From an uncultured Microcaldota archaeon (GTDB lineage: Archaea > Micrarchaeota > Micrarchaeia > Burarchaeales > Fermentimicrarchaeaceae), in assembly GCA_903884505.1 (NCBI GenBank), contig CAISET010000016.1, forward strand, positions 31,653 to 95,652: a stretch of 64,000 nt of DNA. The letters are read 5' to 3'. Both the position numbers and the translations under genes were made by a program. Positions 48,701 to 55,586 of this stretch are shown here, in pieces. Position 1 is the stretch's first letter. The number at the start of each line of letters is the position of its first letter. Under the pieces are notes generated by a model. It worked only from the letters and a program-made list of their open reading frames with translations. It ran no database searches and had not been told where the DNA came from.

Positions 48701-51001
48701 GCTGGAGGAGCCGAGGTAGATGCCGTAGCCTAAATTGCCCAGCGCGGTGTTGCCCGTGAGGCTGTTGTTAATGGCGGAGCCAAGGTAGAAGCCGGAGTCG
48801 GCATTGCCCGACGCGGTATTGCCTATGAAAATATTATTGCTGGCGCCGCCCCACCAAAGGGCGATGCCCTCGGAGTTTGAATTTGCAGTATTATTCGTGA
48901 GAATGTTGTTGTTGCTGGCGCCTTGCAGCATGATGCCGTAGCCGAAGTTGCTCACGTTGCAGTTCTCAATCGTCACTCCGCTGACGCTGTTAAGGGAGAT
49001 GCCGTTGCCGCTTTGCGCGGTGCCGGTGATGCTGTGGTTCTGGCAGTCGAGGGTTGAGCCGCTGCCACCATTGAAATCTATGCAGTCGCTGCCCGTGGAA
49101 TTCAGGTCGCTGTCCAGGTAATAATAGCCGGGCAAGGAGATGGAATACGGGGAGGATGAGCAGTCAGAGATGAGGATGGAAGATAAAGGCGGGCAGCCGG
49201 AGTTGCAGTATATGCTTGAGCATTGGCTGCCGCTCCCCTCCGGCATGCATTTGTTCCCTCCGCTGTCGTTCTGGTCCGAGTCGCAATAGATGTCAACTGA
49301 GTTCAAGCAGAATGAGTTGTCCGTGAAGTTGTTGTTGTTCGCGGAGCCCAGGAAGATGCCGTAGCCCAAATTGCCCAGCGCGGTGTTGCCCGTGAGGTTG
49401 TTGTTGCTGGAGGAGCCGAGGTAAATGCCGGAGTCGGCATTGCCCGACGCGGTATTGCCTATAAAAATATTATTGCTGGCGCCACCCCACCAAAGGGCGA
49501 TGCCCTCATAGTTTGAATTTGCAGTATTATTCATGAAAATGTTGTCGTTGCCGGCGCCTTGCAGGACGATGCCGAATCCGAAGTTGCTCACGTTGCAGTT
49601 CTCAACCGTCACCCCGCTGACGCTGTTAAGGGAGATGCCGCTGCTGCTTGGTGATGTGCCGGTGATGCTGTGGCCCTTGCAATCAAGGGTTGAGCCGCTG
49701 CCGTAGAAATCTATGCAGTCGTTATAGTTGGAGGCATTCAGGTCGCTGTCCAGGTAATAATAGCCGGGCAAGGAGATGGAATACGGGGAGGAGGAGCAGT
49801 CAGAGATGAGGAAGGATGGAGGTGGCGGGCAGGTGGCATGGCAGGTGATGCTGCCCGAGCACACGCTTCCGTCATATGGCGTGCAGATGTTGCCGCCCAA
49901 GTCATTCTGCCCTGCATCGCAGTAGATGTTGTCGTATATGTTCCAGCAGGCGGTGTTGCCTGTGAGGAGGTTGTTGCTGGAGAACGAGTCCACGTAGATG
50001 CCGTTTCCGCTGTTCGCTATGGCGATGTTGTCCGTGAGATTGTTGTTGCTGGAGGAGCCCAGGACGACGCCATAGGCGCTATTTAAACTGGCGGTATTGC
50101 CTGTGAGATTGTTGTTGCTGGCGACGATCAGGCGAATGCCGTATTGGTTCGAGCTGGCGGTATTGTCCGTGATGGTGTTATAGTTTGAAGAATCCAGACG
50201 AATGCCGTCCCCGAAATTGGTTACCGTGCAGTGCCTCACGGTTACGTTTGTGGCGCTTTCCAGGTCGATGCCGAGGCCGCTCCATTGGTTGGTGCTGTTG
50301 ATGGTTTTGCCGTAGCAGTCGAGTATGGAATTGCTGGCATCCGTAGTTATGTCTATGCAGTCCCCGCCGCTGTTCGAGGTCAGGCTGCTGTTCAGGTAGT
50401 AATAGCCAGGAGAGCTGATTATGATGGGGCTGGAGGAGCAGTCGGTGACTTGGACTGCGCCGGGCGGCGGAGTCGGGTATGGCATTGCTGTCGGGCTTCC
50501 ACTGGGTATGGACGCGGGCTCCAGCCGTGCGTTTATGTCTCCGCAGACCAGCCTTTGAGTATTGGTGCCCGATTCTGTATAGCTGACGCAGGCTGTTCCT
50601 TTGTATCTCGCGCCTGCTCCGGCTGTTGCGCCTTCGCATGCGATTCCGGTGTTGGGGGAGGTTCCCCCTGTAATCCATCTGTGCTCACCGCTTGGGACTG
50701 TGATGTCTTCCGTAAGGGGAAACGTATGGAGCGCGGCAGTTGCGTTCTGTGAGCAGGAGATTCCTGTGACTTGGATCGATTTGCCTGTCGCCTGGCCGAA
50801 GTCTAGTTCTAAACTTCCGGTGCCGTTCCCCACTTTGAACGTGTAGCAGGAGAAGCCCGGTTGGAAGAGGCAGGTGTTCGGAGTGGTGTTCTGGGGGCTG
50901 AGCACTCCGATGTAGAAGAGGACTGCAAGAAGAATGACGACTACAAGGATGGCCCAGCCGTTGGTGATAAGAAACTCAATGGCGGCTTGGGCGCGGCGCA
51001 T
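45704..51001 (-). CDS. Giant pilin-beta-helix fusion surface protein
   Basis: A 1765-residue cell-surface protein. Residues 1-162 are a complete archaeal type IV pilin: class III signal RRAQAAIEFLITNGWAILV, core helix to about 33, and a Cys-containing head paralogous to the pilin at 24429-24917. After a Pro-rich linker (163-182) come about eight repeating modules of 130-250 residues. Most open with SDCSSSPYSISLPGYYYLDS-type strands and continue as NosD/right-handed beta-helix repeats (GISLNSVSGVTVENCNVSNF, SNNNLTGNTA, GIYLSSSSNN). Most close with a Cys-rich spacer such as CxPxGG..CxxSITCNSGCPPP. Asn, Ser, Thr and Gly dominate and NxT/S sites are dense. The ATG lies about 25 nt after the TATA-like CATTTATATC, leaderless. 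It would be inserted via the prepilin pathway and project a long fibre; NosD-type helices often bind carbohydrate. Confidence 0.88.
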   Translation of the reverse strand: MRRAQAAIEFLITNGWAILVVVILLAVLFYIGVLSPQNTTPNTCLFQPGFSCYTFKVGNGTGSLELDFGQATGKSIQVTGISCSQNATAALHTFPLTEDITVPSGEHRWITGGTSPNTGIACEGATAGAGARYKGTACVSYTESGTNTQRLVCGDINARLEPASIPSGSPTAMPYPTPPPGAVQVTDCSSSPIIISSPGYYYLNSSLTSNSGGDCIDITTDASNSILDCYGKTINSTNQWSGLGIDLESATNVTVRHCTVTNFGDGIRLDSSNYNTITDNTASSNQYGIRLIVASNNNLTGNTASLNSAYGVVLGSSSNNNLTDNIAIANSGNGIYVDSFSSNNLLTGNTACWNIYDNIYCDAGQNDLGGNICTPYDGSVCSGSITCHATCPPPPSFLISDCSSSPYSISLPGYYYLDSDLNASNYNDCIDFYGSGSTLDCKGHSITGTSPSSSGISLNSVSGVTVENCNVSNFGFGIVLQGAGNDNIFMNNTANSNYEGIALWWGGASNNIFIGNTASGNADSGIYLGSSSNNNLTGNTALGNLGYGIFLGSANNNNFTDNSFCLNSVDIYCDSDQNDSGGNKCMPEGSGSQCSSIYCNSGCPPLSSILISDCSSSPYSISLPGYYYLDSDLNSTGSDCIDFNGGSGSTLDCQNHSITGTAQSGNGISLNSVSGVTIENCNVSNFGYGIMLQGASNNNILTNNTANSNSEGIALWWGGASNNIFIGNTASGNADSGFYLGSAINNSLTGNTALGNLGYGIYLGSSSNNNFTTNTACWNQGGNVYCDAGQNDEGSNICTPYGGTVCSDSITCNSGCPPPPSPACAPGWVVSSCGCTLNVPGNYTLDSDLNSTSGDCIDIYPGADGSTLDCQNHTIMGIQSGSGISLLNGVSEVTVENCNVSNFTYGIYLQSSSNNTLTTNTACWNMGDVYCDSPQNDGTGNICMPSGGTACLDSIYCNSGCPPPPHLLISDCSSQYSIYFPGYYYLDSDLNATGDCIDFYGGSGSTLDCRGHNITGIQSGSGISLYGVSGVTVENCTVSNFNNGIYLQSASNNNFTGNTACWNANNINCDSTQNGEGNDNICMPYGETACLDSITCNSGCPPPTPVLISSCPYSISFPGYYYLDSDLNTTGNECIDFYGSGSTLDCKGHSITGTSKRGNGISLYSASGVTVENCSVSNFNTAIMLSSSNNNNLITNTAFNNSDGIYLSGASNNTLTGNTVSSNSYYGIHVWSSINNSLMNNNACSNPYGDFYCDSTQPDNGGNTCGAQSGCGITCGTGCPAPPEPPACASGYVVNSCPCILYPAGSYTLNSTLSSSGNCITMPTGASGSTLDCQHHSITGTSRSGNGITLEGVSGVTVRDCNVANFWNGIYLLSSINNNLTGNTANSNGYYGVELWVSDNNSLTGNNVSSNTYGIELYYSDNNRLTGNIATSNTYGISLALSDSNDFTGNSATGNSGGSDFYCGSSPTNNDLGNTCGTQIGCLLWLYTCAAPPACSSSITGCCTINSPGSYSLANGISSSGDCIMVASGGSGSTLDCDGHSITGTSKRGNGISLGNANGVTVLGCNVSNFRNGIYLFGSNGNTITGNTANSNYDGIYLSSSSDNGLTGNNASNNEEGIYLSSSNHNTLTGNTVLANNGEGGIYLDSSSSNALIGNNLSSNGYGISFYSSSNNTLTANTANSNYFSGILLGSSSNYNTLTTNTANSNHYCGFCLGGSSNNNFTSNTATSNSPDFSCGSNSNNDLGGNTCDSTNCGWLCSCPTNTCP

Positions 51002-51031
51002 CGAAAGGATTTGGATGGGATGATATAAATG

Positions 51032-51565
51032 TTACAGCAGCGAGTAGCCGAGATAGGCGAGCGCGGTCACCTTTATCACCTGGCCGATTGCACAGGCGAG
51101 AAGGAACTTCCACCACTGGTATTTGGTGGAGCCGGCCGCAATCCCGGCGATGTCGAAGAGCGGGTTCGGGATTGCAGCGAACACTAAGACGGTGAGGAAG
51201 CCGTTCTTGTCCATCCATTTCTGTGTTCTCTTGTATATCTTGTATTTGTCCTCCTGGACAAAGGCGAGGGTGCCGTATCCGAAGAGGTAGCCGGTCAGCT
51301 CGCCGAATGCCGCGCCGATGCCGCCTGCGATTCCGATCAGGAGAAAACTGTATGCGCCGCCCTTGGCCATGGCGAGGACCGCGAGAAGCCCGGGCACCGG
51401 GAGCAGGATGGTGGCGTTGTTGATGAGCATTATGGCGAAGATGCCGAGGTAGCCCCAGTTGCCGATGCTCTGCTGCAGCCAGGCCGCCGGGTTTGAGATG
51501 AGGATGATGAGGGTAACGAGGATTGCGAATGCAAACGCCGCCAACTGCTTGTTGTCCAGCTTCAT
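51032..51565 (-). CDS. VTT/DedA-family membrane protein (YqaA-like)
   Basis: A 177-residue protein with four to five spans of the VTT (formerly SNARE-associated Golgi/DedA) family; relatives are implicated in lipid scrambling or ion-coupled membrane homeostasis. Visible: FAFAILVTLIILISNP, YLGIFAIMLINNATILLPVPG, the Gly-rich re-entrant IGIAGGIGAAFGELTGYLFGY, and the diagnostic VFAAIPNPLFDIAGIAAGSTKY with a final helix FLLACAIGQVIKVTALAYLGY. The ATG lies about 27 nt from a TATA box shared with the divergent gene at 51616, so the mRNA is leaderless. Confidence 0.85.
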   Translation of the reverse strand: MKLDNKQLAAFAFAILVTLIILISNPAAWLQQSIGNWGYLGIFAIMLINNATILLPVPGLLAVLAMAKGGAYSFLLIGIAGGIGAAFGELTGYLFGYGTLAFVQEDKYKIYKRTQKWMDKNGFLTVLVFAAIPNPLFDIAGIAAGSTKYQWWKFLLACAIGQVIKVTALAYLGYSLL

Positions 51566-51587
51566 CGTTTGTGTATTGGCGCAACCA

Positions 51588-51597
51588 ATTTAAATAG
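51588..51597. promoter_or_regulatory. Palindromic TATA box shared by two divergent leaderless genes
   Basis: ATTTAAATAG contains the palindrome ATTTAAAT. It lies about 27 nt from the ATG at 51565 (minus) and about 24 nt from the ATG at 51616 (plus). Only 50 nt separate the starts, the same design as at 5066. Confidence 0.6.
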
Positions 51598-51615
51598 CGC
51601 GCGCGGAAGAGAATC

Positions 51616-51828
51616 ATGGGCGAAACAGCAAGGCAGATTGCCGCAATAGTCTCGTTCCTTGTCAGCCTTGCCTTTGGATTATACCTCGCCTACCTGCTTT
51701 ACAACAACGGGATGACAATCGCCCTGCAGTACGGGCTGGGCTACAACCTGGTGGCTGCGGGCGCGGTCGTTCTCGTTGTGACTGGTGTCGGCTCTATCGT
51801 CCTCTATAAGGGCATGCATCCCTACTGA
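51616..51828 (+). CDS. Small two-span membrane protein
   Basis: A 70-residue protein: ETARQIAAIVSFLVSLAFGL forms the first span with LYLAYLLYNN, a short loop GMTIALQYGLG, and a second span LVAAGAVVLVVTGVGSIVLY ending KGMHPY. No family recognised. Its promoter is shared with the VTT-family gene, so the two are probably expressed together. It converges on the DUF5752-like gene with a 3-nt gap. Confidence 0.6.
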   Translation: MGETARQIAAIVSFLVSLAFGLYLAYLLYNNGMTIALQYGLGYNLVAAGAVVLVVTGVGSIVLYKGMHPY

Positions 51829-51831
51829 GCC

Positions 51832-52101
51832 TTACTCAAAGAGCGCGATTAGCGCCTTCCTGACTGCCTCGTCCTTGCCCCTTATGCCCTTTGCCTTAGA
51901 GGCTATCACGCGCTGGCCCATGAACTCGAGCCACGGCGAGAAGTGCCCACCGTTCGCGTGGTAGAGCACGACTGGGAGCGGCGCCCGCTTCAGTAGCGAG
52001 ACGAACTCTGCGATGCTCCTTGCTTTCCCGAATTCCTTCCCATCCGGCGTTCGGAAGACGTATTCCTTCCCCGGAGGGCAGTTCTGTTCCGGCATTGGCA
52101 T
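51832..52101 (-). CDS. DUF5752-like protein of the glucan operon
   Basis: An 89-residue protein. The pattern KARSIAEFVSLLKRAPLPVV..YHANGGHFSPWLEFMGQR resembles the DUF5752 family (SLxEFxxxLxxV..E.FxFHxxRxDFxxWL), which in archaea often accompanies GH57 enzymes and GT4 glucan synthases, as here. The N-terminus (PPGKEYVFRTPDGKEFGKA) forms a short beta region. ATG 52101 follows AAGGGGTGA. A 99-nt gap separates it from the GH57 gene. Function unknown; a regulator or accessory factor of glucan metabolism is suggested by context only. Confidence 0.6.
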   Translation of the reverse strand: MPMPEQNCPPGKEYVFRTPDGKEFGKARSIAEFVSLLKRAPLPVVLYHANGGHFSPWLEFMGQRVIASKAKGIRGKDEAVRKALIALFE

Positions 52102-52200
52102 TTTTTCACCCCTTATCAGGACCAATGGTGCGCTTCCTCGCTCGCAGCCCGTTGCACGGGGCGCGCTCGTCGCTTGCCTTGGTTCCGATACTTCCCATAA

Positions 52201-53394
52201 TCATGCCCGCTCGACCTGCTTTTTGAAATCCTGGAGTATGTTCATGAGGTTTATGAATCCATCGTAAGGAGATGGGAACGGCGAGAAGTACTTGTGCACG
52301 TCGCCATCGGCCCAGCTCTTGGTGCAGAGGTAGTAAAGATGGTCGCTGTTCTGGAGCAGGCGCCAGATGTGGAGGATATCATCATCGCGCGTCTCGCGCA
52401 CAGGGCCTTCGAGCGACTGCAGGAGGCTGAAGCATTCCCGCTGCATGGAATTCCCGAGCCAGGCGCTCGCATCGCGCTCTATGTCCGCCCAGGAGAGCGC
52501 GTAGGGGACGTCGATTTCCCCGACCGCCTCGTTCTCCGCAATCACATCGTCGGGCGTGCGGAACTTCAGCTGCTCGTGCTTGAACGCCTCCTCCGGGAAG
52601 TGCTTCAGGAAGTCGAATATGCCCGTCTCCTTCCACTGGTGCTCGCCGAAGGTCTCGTAGTCCATGAACAGGTTGATGCACTGGCCCTGCGATTCCGCGA
52701 GCCACTTCGCATACTTTTCGGCTGTGAGCGGGAACTCGCTCCACCACTGCGCTGAGAAGCGGTAGGAAACGTCGTCGCTGAGCTTGTAATTGCGGAGAAG
52801 CGCCTTTATTTTTTTGCAGCCTTTCACCGAATAGACGTAATTCGGGGAGCGCCAGCCCAGGACGCGCTCGTGGCCTTCCGCGATGATTCCCTTGTAGCCG
52901 AACTCCTCCGCGAGCCTTGCGATGTCGTTCGAGAAGAGCGCCTCCGTATTCCTGAAGACGTCCGCCTCCACGCCGAACCTCTCTTTCAGCTCCTCGGAAT
53001 GCTTCCTCACCTGCTCCAGGAATTCCGTCTTGTCCTCGAAGAGGGAGGAGAGGGAATGGTAATAGGTCTCGTTCAGGAAATCGACGCTCCCGGTCGCGGC
53101 GAGGTCGTGGAACAGGTCAAGGACTTCCGGCCTGTACTGCGCGGCCTGCTCAAGGAAGGTTCCTGTGAGGGAGTAGGAGATCTTGAATTTGTCGCCGTAT
53201 TTCCTGATGAGCTCGAGAAGCAGGGAAGTGGCCGGGATGTAGCACTTGTCCGCAACCTTGTTGAAGACATCCTTGTTCAGCTTCAGGTCGAAGTAGCGCT
53301 CGTAGAGGTTCTCCGGCTGGTGGTCGTCGTAAAGGGAGAAGCGCCTCAGCCTCACGGGCTGGTGAACCTGGAAATAAATGCATATTGAAGGCAT
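52201..53394 (-). CDS. Glycoside hydrolase family 57 (alpha-amylase/glucanotransferase type)
   Basis: Acts on alpha-1,4-glucans. The start PSICIYFQVHQPVRLRRFSL is the classical GH57 opening. Further landmarks are FKISYSLTGTFLEQ, DFLNETYYHSLSSL, FRNTEALFSNDIARL (the Glu corresponds to the GH57 nucleophile) and INLFMDYETFGEHQW (Asp region of the acid/base), with AYSxxWW-like RFSAQWWSEFPLT. The 398-residue length fits the short alpha-amylase-like members. No signal peptide, so it works on intracellular polysaccharide. The ATG at 53394 is 1 nt after the GT4 stop region, implying coupled translation with the synthase. Confidence 0.9.
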   Translation of the reverse strand: MPSICIYFQVHQPVRLRRFSLYDDHQPENLYERYFDLKLNKDVFNKVADKCYIPATSLLLELIRKYGDKFKISYSLTGTFLEQAAQYRPEVLDLFHDLAATGSVDFLNETYYHSLSSLFEDKTEFLEQVRKHSEELKERFGVEADVFRNTEALFSNDIARLAEEFGYKGIIAEGHERVLGWRSPNYVYSVKGCKKIKALLRNYKLSDDVSYRFSAQWWSEFPLTAEKYAKWLAESQGQCINLFMDYETFGEHQWKETGIFDFLKHFPEEAFKHEQLKFRTPDDVIAENEAVGEIDVPYALSWADIERDASAWLGNSMQRECFSLLQSLEGPVRETRDDDILHIWRLLQNSDHLYYLCTKSWADGDVHKYFSPFPSPYDGFINLMNILQDFKKQVERA

Positions 53395-53395
53395 A

Positions 53396-54541
53396 TTATC
53401 CTCTCGCAATCTCCTCGTAAACCCTTAGCGTGTCATCCGCAATCTTGTCCCATGTGAGGTTCAGCGCATCCCTCAGCTCTTCTTTCCCGAGCGTCTCGCT
53501 GAGCGTCTTGTAGCGGAGGAGCGCGACCATCTTCTCCGCCATGCCGTTCACGTCCCAGAAGTCAATCACCAGCTTGTGCGGCGTGACTTCCGCTGCGCCG
53601 CTCGTCTTGGAGACGAGGACCGGGGTCCCGCTCGCCATTGCCTCGAGCGCGGTTATCCCGAACGGCTCGCTCACGGACGGCATTACATAGATGTCGCTCT
53701 TGGCATAAACATATCTCTTCTGCTCATCAGGCAGGTAGCCGATGAATGTCACCTTCTCGCCGATTCCCAGCGCGATTGCCAGGTTGATGAGGTAGCCGAG
53801 CATGTCGCCGGTCCCCGCCATCACGAAGCGGACGTTCCTCTCCTTCTCGAGAACCCTCTTCGCCGCGTTGAGGAACTGCGTCGGCCCCTTCTGCTCGGTG
53901 AGCCTGCCGAGGAACAGGACTATGCGCTCCTTCCCGTGCGAGACGTCCCAGTGCTTCTTGAAGTCGCCGGCGTCTATCGCGTTGTAGACCACGCGTATCT
54001 TCCTCTCGTCCGCGCCCAGCTTCTCGACCAGCCTTCCCTTCATGTATTTCGAGACCGTGATGATGCGGTCCGCCGTCGCCGCCATCTGCTTCTCGATGCT
54101 CAGGATGTACTCGTTCGGCCACATTCCGGACCTGTCGAACTCAATCGAATGGAAGGTGGAGACCATGGGCCTGTCGATTAGGTATTTCGCCTTCATCGCG
54201 GCGAGAGCGGTCATCCAGTCGTGGTGGTGTATCAAATCGTAGCGCTCTTTCTTGTCGTGCTGGGCTATGCGCTCCGCTGCAGTGTTGTTGAACGCGTGCA
54301 CGTCCGAGAAGAACTCCGGGCCGTAGGCCTGCCTTGTTACGTAGGCGCCGAATTTCGCGTGAGCCACCTGGATTATTTTTATGTTGCGGTCCGAGACGCT
54401 TACGCCGGAATCGGTGATGGGCATGTAGAAATCTACCTTTACGCCCTTCGCAGCGAGGGCGTGCGTTAGCTCATAGCAGTGGACGGCGAGGCCCCCCGTC
54501 TTAAACGGGGGGTACTCCCACCCTATCATAGCCACCCGCAT
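53396..54541 (-). CDS. GT4-family glycogen/starch synthase-like glycosyltransferase
   Basis: GT-B fold retaining glycosyltransferase of 381 residues. N-terminal domain: VAMIGWEYPPFKTGGLAVHC (the K-T-GG-L motif of glucan synthases), YDLIHHHDWMTALAAM, and MVSTFHSIEFDRSGM. C-terminal domain: RIVLFLGRLTEQKGPTQFLN, MAGTGDMLGYL, VTFIGYLPDEQKRYVY and SVSEPFGITALEAMASGTPV with the E-x7-E motif that contacts the sugar nucleotide. It heads the operon with GH57 and the DUF5752-like gene and diverges from the epimerase. Probable role: elongation of intracellular alpha-glucan from ADP- or UDP-glucose. Confidence 0.88.
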   Translation of the reverse strand: MRVAMIGWEYPPFKTGGLAVHCYELTHALAAKGVKVDFYMPITDSGVSVSDRNIKIIQVAHAKFGAYVTRQAYGPEFFSDVHAFNNTAAERIAQHDKKERYDLIHHHDWMTALAAMKAKYLIDRPMVSTFHSIEFDRSGMWPNEYILSIEKQMAATADRIITVSKYMKGRLVEKLGADERKIRVVYNAIDAGDFKKHWDVSHGKERIVLFLGRLTEQKGPTQFLNAAKRVLEKERNVRFVMAGTGDMLGYLINLAIALGIGEKVTFIGYLPDEQKRYVYAKSDIYVMPSVSEPFGITALEAMASGTPVLVSKTSGAAEVTPHKLVIDFWDVNGMAEKMVALLRYKTLSETLGKEELRDALNLTWDKIADDTLRVYEEIARG

Positions 54542-54635
54542 TTAGACCAACGACTTTCAGAAAAGTCGGTGCTGACGTGGGATTAGGCCTTCCGCAGGCT
54601 TAAAAGCGTTGCTCCAGAAAATGGGTTGTGGTTCC

Positions 54636-55583
54636 ATGAAACTGGAAGGGAAGCGCATATTCGTGACCGGCGGGGCGGGGTTCATAGGCTCCGAGCTCTG
54701 CGCAAAATTGCTCGAGAAGGGGAATGAGGTCACCTGCTTCGACAATTTCTCCTCGGGAAATGAGGAGTTCATTGCCGGAATACGCAGCAACCCGAAGTTC
54801 ACTGTCGTTAAGGGGGACATGCTGAAGGTAAGGGAATTGCGGAATGCCCTGCGCGGCTGTGAGACAGTGATTCACCTGGCCGCTAACCCCGATGTCCGGC
54901 TCGGGCAGAGCGACACGAACGTGCATTTCGAGCAGAATGTCGTTGCCACGTACAATTTGCTTGAGGCGATGAAGAGCCAGAAGAAGAAGGAGCTCGTCTT
55001 CGCGTCATCATCGGTCGTCTACGGCGTTGCGAAGGTGATGCCAACCCCTGAGGACTACGGCCCGCTCCTTCCCGTTTCGCTCTACGGCGCGAGCAAATTG
55101 GCGTGCGAGGCATTGATTTCCGCTTACGCAGACAATTTCAAGATGACTGCCGTGATGATGAGGTATGCGAATGTTATCGGAAGGCACGCGCATGGAGTCA
55201 CCCGCGACTTCAAGAAAAAGTTGGAAGCAAATCCTGCGGAGCTTGAAATTCTCGGCGATGGGACGCAGACCAAATCCTACCTTCATTTGAGCGACTGCGT
55301 CTCCGGGACAATTCTCGCGGCCGAGAAAACCGAATCCGGGGTTGAGCCCTACAACCTCGGGAGCGAGGATAGGCTGAATGTGAGGACTATTGCTGATATA
55401 GTCTCAGGCGAGATGGGCCTTTCAAATGTGAATTACAAATTTACTGGGAAGCAGGCCTGGGCAGGCGATATAAAGGTGATGCTCCTTTCGGTTGAGAAGA
55501 TAAAGAAGCTTGGCTGGAAGCCAACGCTGAATTCGGAACAAGCTGTTCGGAAAGCGGTGCGCGAGATGCTTGGGAAGGAATGA
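54636..55583 (+). CDS. NAD-dependent sugar-nucleotide epimerase/dehydratase (UDP-glucose 4-epimerase type)
   Basis: Extended short-chain dehydrogenase of 315 residues. NAD site: RIFVTGGAGFIGSELCAKLL. Then FDNFSSGNEEFIAGI, VIHLAANPDVRLGQSD and FASSSVVYG with the catalytic Ser/Thr. The YxxxK pair is SLYGASKLACEAL, and MRYANVIGRHAHGVTRDF and KSYLHLSDCVSGTIL are the GalE-like sugar-binding parts. A TATA-like CTTAAAAG lies at 54600; ATG 54636 is chosen as the domain start, with an in-frame ATG at 54621. It could provide UDP-galactose for surface glycans; the exact substrate is not readable. Confidence 0.85.
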   Translation: MKLEGKRIFVTGGAGFIGSELCAKLLEKGNEVTCFDNFSSGNEEFIAGIRSNPKFTVVKGDMLKVRELRNALRGCETVIHLAANPDVRLGQSDTNVHFEQNVVATYNLLEAMKSQKKKELVFASSSVVYGVAKVMPTPEDYGPLLPVSLYGASKLACEALISAYADNFKMTAVMMRYANVIGRHAHGVTRDFKKKLEANPAELEILGDGTQTKSYLHLSDCVSGTILAAEKTESGVEPYNLGSEDRLNVRTIADIVSGEMGLSNVNYKFTGKQAWAGDIKVMLLSVEKIKKLGWKPTLNSEQAVRKAVREMLGKE

Positions 55584-55586
55584 GCG

